The notes under the pieces were generated by a model. It was given only the letters and a program-made list of their open reading frames with translations, was not told the origin of the DNA and searched no databases. This document shows positions 58,146 through 64,000 of a stretch of DNA of 64,000 nt, piece after piece. Both the position numbers and the translations under genes were made by a program. Within the stretch, counting starts at the first letter, position 1. Each line of letters starts with the position of its first letter. The stretch is from Pseudonocardia autotrophica (GTDB lineage: Bacteria > Actinomycetota > Actinomycetes > Mycobacteriales > Pseudonocardiaceae): NCBI RefSeq assembly GCF_000717175.1, contig NZ_JNYD01000008.1:186001-250000 (forward strand), read 5' to 3'.

Positions 58146-59527
58146 CGCTGCTGGTTATGTTTAGCGATTTTGGACGGTTCGGTCTGGTAGTAGGTGCCGC
58201 CGTAGTAGCCGCTTTTGTCTCCGATTCGTTGCACCATCGTAAATACAGTCCCCGTTATTATCGCCTTGGCGCTGTGGAGGCGATCGACCGATCCACGCAG
58301 CTGGCCGATCGATGTCTGTTTTTCGCTCACGACGAGGATCACTCCGTCGACCGCAGAACTCAGAGCAGCTGCGTCGGTTACTGGAAGGATCGGTGGCGTG
58401 TCAATGAGAATATTTCTATAGCGAGGCCGTAGATCTGCGATTAGCTTCTTTGCCGCGTTTGATCCAAGCAGTTCGCTAGGGTTTGGTGGAAGCTGGCCGC
58501 TGGCGAGAACGTCAAGTTGTCCGCGCCAATTCTGGATGGCCTGGCTCGGATGGGTCTGCCCCGTAAGCACCGTTGTCATGCCGATGCTGCCCTCGAGGCC
58601 AAACAGCTCGGCAAGCTTGGGCCTACGCAGGTCTGCCTCAATTAGTAGAGTGGGCTCGCCTGTGGCAGCGAGAGCAAGTCCTAGGTTGGCCGTCAGAGTG
58701 CTCTTGCCTTCGGCAGGAAGGCTGCTGGTAACTGCGAAGACTCGGTTCTCTTGGTCGATGTCGACGAACTGTAGATTGGTTCGGACGTGCCTGAATGCTT
58801 CGGCAGCTCGTCCTCTCGGATTTGTGCTTATCGGAAGAGGGCTGGTCTCGATCGTCGGTTCGAAGGCTATAGAGCCGAGATTCGGCGCGCTAGTTGCGCT
58901 CACAATGGTATCAGTGTCTCGGATGGCGGTATCAAGGGAGTTGCGCACGACGACGATCGCAGCGCCGATAATGAGTCCACCAAGAGCGCCGAATGTTGCC
59001 AGCGAGGGCATGCTCGGCGAGGAGGGGTCGGTTGGAACCGGAGCGGGCTGGACAAGCCTGACTTGCACGGCTGGGACGCCGGCGTTCAACGGGCGCTCGA
59101 GGTCTGCTACGAGCTCAGTCATCACGTCGGCGACAGTATCGGCGAGTTGGGCCGAGGTGTTGGGGTTTGGGTCGCTCGCCTGGATGTCGATGAGCACCGA
59201 GTTGAGGGCACTTGACGCGGCGAGGTGCGAGGCGATCTGAGCGTGCGTCTGTGGAAGGTTGAGGCGGCGCTTAACCTCTGTGGTTACGCGCGGACTTGTC
59301 ACTAATTCCACGTATGAGGTGACACGCTGCTGAGAGAGCTGCGCTCCTTGGAACGCCCCTTGAGGGGTATCACCGCTTTGGGCGCTTACGTAAAGCGTTG
59401 CCGTCGCTGTGTAGGCAGCGGGTCGGACTGCATGAACTCCAATACCTGCGGCTATCCCCAGTGCGATTGCGATCAGAAGTAGCACCCAATTGCCGCGGAT
59501 TAGGAGAAGAACCTGTCGGATCGTCAT
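58142..59527 (-). CDS. Wzc/CapAB-like polysaccharide co-polymerase and BY-kinase
   Basis: A 461-residue membrane protein. Wzz-type N-terminal helix (WVLLLIAIALGIAAGIGV) and external domain, second helix (about LATFGALGGLIIGAAIVVV), then a BY-kinase domain with Walker A SSLPAEGKSTLTAN (K about 275), A' motif LLIEADLRRPK and Walker B ILIDTPPILPV. C-terminal tyrosine cluster SGYYGGTYYQTE fits autophosphorylation. It controls chain length and export. A LMW phosphatase at 30531 is a possible partner. ATG 59527. Confidence 0.92.
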   Translation of the reverse strand: MTIRQVLLLIRGNWVLLLIAIALGIAAGIGVHAVRPAAYTATATLYVSAQSGDTPQGAFQGAQLSQQRVTSYVELVTSPRVTTEVKRRLNLPQTHAQIASHLAASSALNSVLIDIQASDPNPNTSAQLADTVADVMTELVADLERPLNAGVPAVQVRLVQPAPVPTDPSSPSMPSLATFGALGGLIIGAAIVVVRNSLDTAIRDTDTIVSATSAPNLGSIAFEPTIETSPLPISTNPRGRAAEAFRHVRTNLQFVDIDQENRVFAVTSSLPAEGKSTLTANLGLALAATGEPTLLIEADLRRPKLAELFGLEGSIGMTTVLTGQTHPSQAIQNWRGQLDVLASGQLPPNPSELLGSNAAKKLIADLRPRYRNILIDTPPILPVTDAAALSSAVDGVILVVSEKQTSIGQLRGSVDRLHSAKAIITGTVFTMVQRIGDKSGYYGGTYYQTEPSKIAKHNQQR

Positions 59528-59619
59528 AATGAGTTTCTGTTCCCGTCACCACTGGTTCGTGCCGCGATGCGCTATCAGATTCGTGTCGGGCGACTGTGGC
59601 CTGCGCGCTCGACGGTGGC

Positions 59620-60516
59620 TCATGCGTGTGCGAACGCGTCCGAGGAAGCTACAGACATCACGTACTGCCCGTAGCGGGACTTCGCCATACGTTCGCCGAG
59701 GGAGTAGCACCTTGCCGAGTCGATGAATCCCATGCGTAGCGCGACTTCCTCGATGCAGGCAATGCGGACACCTTGCCGGTGCTCAAGCACTTGGACGTAC
59801 TGGCTGGCCTCAAGCAGCGAGTCGTGAAGTCCGGTATCGAGCCAAGCGAATCCACGGCCCAGGTCGACGAGGCGTGCGGTTCCCTGACTGAGATAGGTCC
59901 TGTTTATGTCCGTTATCTCTAGCTCGCCGCGAGCTGACGGCTTGAGTGACCTAGCGATTTCTACAACCTGGGCGTCGTAGAGATAAAGGCCGGTTACCGC
60001 CCGGTCGGAGCGTGGCTTGAGTGGCTTCTCCTCGATTGATATGAGGCGTCCGTTGTCGTCTGCCTCACCTACGCCGTACCGTTCGGGGTCTCTGACGGGA
60101 TATCCGAACAGGACGCAGCCATCTGCACCACTACGCAAGCCTTCAATGCTTGCTGCGAGGCGGCTACTGAAGCCAGGACCGTGGAAGATGTTGTCGCCCA
60201 GGACGAGAGCGGAAGGATTGTCGCCGACGTGGTCGGCTCCGATGATGAATGCTTGGGCTAGGCCATCCGGCGACGGCTGCTCCGCGTAGGAGAGCTGCAG
60301 GCCGAGCTCCGAGCCATCTCCAAGGAGCCGGCGGAAGCCGGGGAGATCGTCCGGGGTACTGATGATCAGAATCTCGCGTATGCCGGCGAGCATGAGAGTC
60401 GACAATGGGTAGTAGATCATCGGCTTGTCGTAGACCGGCAGCAGCTGCTTCGACACCGCGCGAGTGATCGGGTACAGGCGAGTGCCGGAGCCCCCGGCCA
60501 GGATGATGCCCTTCAT
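59620..60516 (-). CDS. rmlA: Glucose-1-phosphate thymidylyltransferase
   Basis: A 298-residue nucleotidyltransferase making dTDP-glucose. N-terminal [18 protein letters not shown] and [20 protein letters not shown], plus GDNIFHG and [12 protein letters not shown], are typical of RmlA. ATG 60516 overlaps the rmlC stop (ATGA). First step of dTDP-rhamnose synthesis. Confidence 0.95.
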   Translation of the reverse strand: MKGIILAGGSGTRLYPITRAVSKQLLPVYDKPMIYYPLSTLMLAGIREILIISTPDDLPGFRRLLGDGSELGLQLSYAEQPSPDGLAQAFIIGADHVGDNPSALVLGDNIFHGPGFSSRLAASIEGLRSGADGCVLFGYPVRDPERYGVGEADDNGRLISIEEKPLKPRSDRAVTGLYLYDAQVVEIARSLKPSARGELEITDINRTYLSQGTARLVDLGRGFAWLDTGLHDSLLEASQYVQVLEHRQGVRIACIEEVALRMGFIDSARCYSLGERMAKSRYGQYVMSVASSDAFAHA

Positions 60517-61121
60517 CGCTGTCCTTCCCGCTGCGAGCGGTAGAGCTCCTGGCAGGCGTCCCACGAGGGGAGGAGGCCGGTCTCGCGGGCCTTGGCCAGC
60601 GTCGGTGCCTGGGTGTCCTTCTCGGAGAGGACTTGGGGGAGTCCCTTCGGCCACGGGATGCCGAGCTCGGGGTCGAGCGGTGAGATCCCGTGCTCACTGC
60701 CGGGGTTGTAGCCCGTCGAGCAGAGGTAGGTCATCGTCGTGTCGTCCTCGAGGGCGACGAAGGCGTGGCCGAGCCCCTCCGCGAGGTAGACAGACCGGCC
60801 GCTCGTCGGGTCCATCTCCACCGTCTCGACAACGCCGAAGGCCGGGGAGCCCACACGGATGTCGACGATGACGTCGACGAGGGACCCGCGGGCGCACGAG
60901 ACGTACTTGGCCTGGCCGGGCGGCACATCCGAAAAATGCACACCGCGGATCACGCCGCGAGCGGAGATGCTCTGGTTGACCTGCCCGAGAACCAGGTCGA
61001 AGCCGAGCGCCTCGCGGAACGCAGCGACCTGGAAGGGCGCCGCGAACTGGCCGCGGTTGTCGGGGAAGACCGGGGGCTCGAAGACCCAGGCCCCGGGGAT
61101 GCCGAGCTCGTAAGCCTTCAT
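60513..61121 (-). CDS. rmlC: dTDP-4-dehydrorhamnose 3,5-epimerase
   Basis: A 202-residue cupin-fold epimerase. Marks: [32 protein letters not shown] (catalytic histidine), [38 protein letters not shown]. Overlaps both rmlA and rmlB by four bases (ATGA). Length slightly above the 180-residue norm because of a C-terminal tail. Confidence 0.93.
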   Translation of the reverse strand: MKAYELGIPGAWVFEPPVFPDNRGQFAAPFQVAAFREALGFDLVLGQVNQSISARGVIRGVHFSDVPPGQAKYVSCARGSLVDVIVDIRVGSPAFGVVETVEMDPTSGRSVYLAEGLGHAFVALEDDTTMTYLCSTGYNPGSEHGISPLDPELGIPWPKGLPQVLSEKDTQAPTLAKARETGLLPSWDACQELYRSQREGQR

Positions 61122-62107
61122 CGCGCCACCGCGCTTCCGGCCTTGAGCGGCTCCCACCAGTCGCGACGGGTGCGGTACCAGTCCACGAGGTCGACGAGGC
61201 CCTCGGCGATCGAGACCTGCGGCGAGTAGCCGAGCTCGTCGGCGATCTTCGACCAGTCGACGGAGTAGCGGCGATCGTGACCCTTGCGGTCGGCGACCGG
61301 TTCGATCATCGACTCGTCGGCCCCCACCGCGGCGAGGAGGCGGTACGTGAGGTCCCGATTTGTCATCTCCGTGCCGCCGCCGATGTTGTAGAGCTCGCCG
61401 GGCCGGCCGCCCTCGACGACCAGCTGGATGCCGCGGCAGTGATCGTCGACGTGGAGCCAGTCCCGCACGTTCAGCCCGTCCCCGTAGAGCGGGACCTTCT
61501 TGCCATCGAGCAGGTTGGTGACGAACAGCGGGATGACCTTCTCCGGGAACTGGTGGCGCCCGTAGTTGTTCGAGCACCGGGTGATGCACACCGGCAGGCC
61601 GTGCGTCCGGTGGTAGGCGCGGGCGAGGAGATCCGACGACGCCTTCGACGCGGAGTACGGCGAGTTCGGCTGGAGGGGATGGTCCTCAGGCCAGGAGCCT
61701 TCGTCGATCGAGCCGTAGACCTCGTCGGTCGACACGTGAACGAACTTCCCCACGCCCGCGTCGAGAGCGGCCTGCAGGAGGACCTGGGTGCCGACCACGT
61801 TCGTCGAGACGAAGTCGGCGGCGCCGGTGATCGAGCGATCGACATGGGACTCCGCGGCGAAGTGCACCACGACGTCGGTGCCGCGCATCGTCTCGGAGAC
61901 GAGAGCCGCGTCCCGGATGTCGCCTTCCACGAACCGAAGGCGAGGAGACTCCGCGACCTCGGACAAGTTGGTCATCGTCCCTGCGTACGTCAGGGCGTCG
62001 AGGACGACGATCTCAGCAGACTCGACGGCGGGGTAGGCGCCGGTCAAGGCGTGACGGACGTAGTTGGAGCCGATGAAGCCGGCTCCACCGGTGACCAGGA
62101 TCCGCAT
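61118..62107 (-). CDS. rmlB: dTDP-glucose 4,6-dehydratase
   Basis: A 329-residue extended SDR: ILVTGGAGFIGSNYVRHAL, FVHVSTDEVYGSI, YSASKASSDLLARAYHRTHG with catalytic Tyr/Lys, and NNYGRHQFPEKVIPLF. ATG 62107 chosen at the Rossmann motif; an upstream extension lacks homology. Order is rmlB-rmlC-rmlA in transcription. No rmlD reductase is seen in this window. Confidence 0.95.
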   Translation of the reverse strand: MRILVTGGAGFIGSNYVRHALTGAYPAVESAEIVVLDALTYAGTMTNLSEVAESPRLRFVEGDIRDAALVSETMRGTDVVVHFAAESHVDRSITGAADFVSTNVVGTQVLLQAALDAGVGKFVHVSTDEVYGSIDEGSWPEDHPLQPNSPYSASKASSDLLARAYHRTHGLPVCITRCSNNYGRHQFPEKVIPLFVTNLLDGKKVPLYGDGLNVRDWLHVDDHCRGIQLVVEGGRPGELYNIGGGTEMTNRDLTYRLLAAVGADESMIEPVADRKGHDRRYSVDWSKIADELGYSPQVSIAEGLVDLVDWYRTRRDWWEPLKAGSAVAR

Positions 62108-62115
62108 GTCTTCTC

Positions 62116-63237
62116 TCAGATTCGGGTGCGGTGACGTCGGGAACGGGTGCGGTTCAGGAGATCGACGCAAAGCTGCTCGTACTCGAGTGCGACGTCGTCC
62201 CAGCCGTAAGCCTCTGCCGCGCGCTCGCGCGCACCGACGCCGTTGGCCTCGGCCGCCGGAAGGTCGGCTTCGGTCGCGTCGATGCGCTCGGCCAGCTGCT
62301 GGGGACGCGCGAAGAAGCTGCCGTACGCGCCGAGGACCTCTCGGTTGAAGTTGACGTCCCAGGCGATGACGTTGGCGCCGGCTCCCATCGCACGCAGGAG
62401 CGAGGGGTTCGTGCCCCCTACGGAGTGGCCGTGGAGGTAGCTCGCGGCGCCGGCGTAGAGCGCGTCGAGCAGGTCCTGATCCCAGACACCGCCGACGAGC
62501 CTGACCCGCGCATCCGTCGCGGCGAGTTCCCGGATGCGGCGTTGGTGGTCACTCGGATACGGGACGGAGCCGACCACGACGAGCGGCTTGGTGGCCTTGC
62601 TCTGCAGGTAGCCCTCGATGATGACGTCGACGTGGTTCTCGGGCTCGAGGCGCGCGACGACCAGGTGGTAACCGCGGGCGTCGAGCTCAAGTTCGCGCAG
62701 CCGCGCGAAATCGCAGTGCTCCTGAATGGGAGCGCCGTAGGGGATGAAAATGCTCTGCGCCCCATAGCGCTCGCGGTAGTAGTCCTGAATCCCGACGGCG
62801 TCCGCGATGAGTTCGTCGGCGAGTGCCACGGAAAGTTGTTCGTTCGCGAGGTAGTAGCGGCGGCCGTTGGGGCCCCACTTCGCCCGCTTCCATTCCAGAC
62901 CGTCGACGTGGACAGCGACGGGAATCCGTGCGGCTCTGATCACCGGCAGGAGCGGAGCGTTGGCGGCATTGAAGACCAGAGCGACGTCCGCTCGATGGCG
63001 GAGCAGGTGTGCGACCGAGAGCGCTGTGTGACTCAACGTCTCGGTGACGGGGTGCTTCATCGCCGGGAGCCGGACGCGGTGCATCCCCAGGTACTCGGCT
63101 GAGTCGTCGTCCCCCCGGCAGTACACGCGCACCTCGTGGCCCGCCTTGACCAGGCGGAGCCCGATCTCCTCGACCGCGGTCTCGAAGCCGCCGTACCGCG
63201 CGGGAACGCCGCGGGTGCCGATCATGGCGATGCGCAA
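62116..63237 (-). CDS. DUF1972 family glycosyltransferase (rhamnosyltransferase-like)
   Basis: A 373-residue GT-B enzyme beginning with IAMIGTRGVPARYGGFETAV, the DUF1972 signature, and ending with GGTNPSLLRAMGAGANVIAW, the sugar-nucleotide site. Relatives act as rhamnosyl- or galactosyltransferases in cell-wall glycan synthesis. TTG start at 63237 with GGAG seven bases upstream. Eight bases before rmlB, so it heads the rml operon. Confidence 0.88.
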   Translation of the reverse strand: MRIAMIGTRGVPARYGGFETAVEEIGLRLVKAGHEVRVYCRGDDDSAEYLGMHRVRLPAMKHPVTETLSHTALSVAHLLRHRADVALVFNAANAPLLPVIRAARIPVAVHVDGLEWKRAKWGPNGRRYYLANEQLSVALADELIADAVGIQDYYRERYGAQSIFIPYGAPIQEHCDFARLRELELDARGYHLVVARLEPENHVDVIIEGYLQSKATKPLVVVGSVPYPSDHQRRIRELAATDARVRLVGGVWDQDLLDALYAGAASYLHGHSVGGTNPSLLRAMGAGANVIAWDVNFNREVLGAYGSFFARPQQLAERIDATEADLPAAEANGVGARERAAEAYGWDDVALEYEQLCVDLLNRTRSRRHRTRI

Positions 63238-63602
63238 GGGGAGACTCCAAGAACAGGTGGGGAGCGTGCTGAAGAGACAGGTCTCGACGTCGTCGGCGGA
63301 CCTTCGCTGGGGAGCATCGGGTCCGTCGGCCGCTCGGGCGCGGGTGTTACAAGGTGTGCGTGAGCATCACACGGCAGTAGCCACGCACTCCGAACACCTC
63401 CGTGTCGTCCATCGCCACGAACAGGCTGCCAGGTGACGGATGATACACATGCTTCAGTCCGAATGCAGTACGAGCGAGTGGCGTTCGACGTAGTCACGAG
63501 ATGCGCTGTGACGCGCGGTGTGGGAATTCTCGCTCTAGGCTGCGCGCGCCGGCAGTCGAAGGTGAGCGATAGTCCGGGTGAAGTGCGCGCGAGAGGAACT
63601 GG
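63238..63602. other. Divergent intergenic region
   Basis: 365 bases between the rml operon and the broken ugd copy. Less GC-rich near 63430-63530. No gene or clear motif found. Confidence 0.5.
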
Positions 63603-63920
63603 ATGAAGCTATCGGTGATCGGCTGCGGCTACCTGGGCGCCGTCCATGCAGCGTCCATGGCCGAGCTCGGACACGAGGTGGTCGGCGTCGACGTCGACGC
63701 CTCCAAGATCGGGCTGTGGCGACGGGCCGCGCGCCGTTCTTCGAGCCCGAGTTCGAGGAGTTGCTCACCACGTCGCTCGGCTCGGGGCGGCTGCGGTTCA
63801 GTTCCGACCTGGCGGAGGCGGCGGGGTGCCAGATCCACTTCGTCTGTGTCGGGACGCCACAGAAGCGCGGCGAGTACGCGGCGGACCTGCAGTACGTGGA
63901 GGTCGCGGTCGAGTGGGCCT
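63603..63920 (+). pseudogene. UDP-glucose 6-dehydrogenase fragment, frameshifted and truncated
   Basis: N-terminal portion only: MKLSVIGCGYLGAVHAASMA, ELGHEVVGVDVDASKIG, then a frame change near 63714 leading to ATGRAPFFEPEFEELLTTSL and IHFVCVGTPQKRGEYAADLQ. Similarity ends near 63915, where IS DNA begins. Against the complete ugd (7715-9031) it is a diverged paralog and not a recent copy. Confidence 0.82.
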
Positions 63921-64000
63921 TGACCCCGGATAGTGGACACGGGCTGGATTACGCGACTTCCGGGACGGTAGCGGCGTAGCTCGCCTCGTAGGTGTTCGGG
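63921..64000 (-). mobile_element. End of an IS3-type element (partial)
   Basis: Begins with TGACCCCGGATAGTGGACAC, the kind of terminus seen in IS3-family elements, exactly where ugd homology stops. The remainder of the element lies outside the window. Confidence 0.65.
63949..64000 (-). CDS. IS3-type transposase C-terminus (partial)
   Basis: Minus-strand end of an open frame reading PNTYEASYAATVPEVA before a TAA at 63949-63951. The pattern (TPxxYEAxY) matches the C-terminus of IS3-family OrfB transposases. Only about 17 codons are present. Confidence 0.55.
   Translation of the reverse strand, partial: PNTYEASYAATVPEVA

Overview
The window is high-GC actinobacterial DNA. Gene order at the left end (cofC-like, plsC, gpsA, a trans-sulfuration enzyme), GTG starts, purine-rich ribosome binding sites and ATGA start/stop overlaps suggest a Pseudonocardia-type member of the Pseudonocardiaceae. 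The genus is an inference from gene content, not a proof.

Layout: (1) 1-6.4 kb is core metabolism: F420 side-chain nucleotide synthesis, phospholipid acyl transfer, glycerol-3-phosphate dehydrogenase, a PLP enzyme, a YdeI-like protein, a TetR/SMR efflux pair, two small membrane proteins and an HNH endonuclease. (2) 6.4-15.6 kb is the left arm of a cell-surface polysaccharide locus: a GH53 galactanase lipoprotein and a minus-strand operon for UDP-sugar conversion (UXS-like decarboxylase, GT2 synthase, galE, ugd), then a CapD-like SDR and a methyltransferase. (3) 15.6-44.9 kb is a dense island of proteins of the NTP-dependent conflict/immunity and signalling type: an Hsp70-like/TIR/beta-propeller fusion; a four-gene coupled operon (SEFIR, STAND-like, SPFH-like, membrane protein); a divergent LSDAT-SLATT-SLATT operon; a Hanks kinase, FHA-HTH protein and LMW phosphatase; a TIR-TM-formylglycine-enzyme-like fusion; then a group rich in peptidases (M6 metalloprotease, papain-like C1 protease with a divergently encoded chagasin-like inhibitor, EACC1 plus caspase-STAND-WD40). 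A Gmad2-LysM gene in this group has been cut by an IS3-type element. (4) 44.9-63.2 kb is the right arm of the polysaccharide locus: initiating sugar transferase, an IS256 remnant, a cslA-glxA-cslZ-type glycan system, an AT-richer block of glycosyltransferases, Wzy-like, Wzx-like and Wzc-like genes, rmlACB and a DUF1972 glycosyltransferase. (5) The right edge holds a broken second ugd cut by the end of another IS3-type element.

How the parts work together: both polysaccharide arms supply nucleotide sugars (UDP-glucuronate, UDP-xylose, UDP-galactose, dTDP-rhamnose precursors), an initiating transferase, glycosyltransferases and an export/polymerisation set. The central island looks like a defence or stress-response cassette in which TIR, SEFIR, LSDAT and caspase modules sense or signal, STAND-type ATPases or Hsp70-like domains switch, and proteases or small membrane proteins act as effectors. 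Two DNA elements repeat inside the island: a 62-bp ungapped element at 18792-18853 and 31174-31235, and a 16-bp palindrome with TGCGTA half-sites upstream of the protease genes. Both point to shared regulation. No rRNA, tRNA or CRISPR array is seen.
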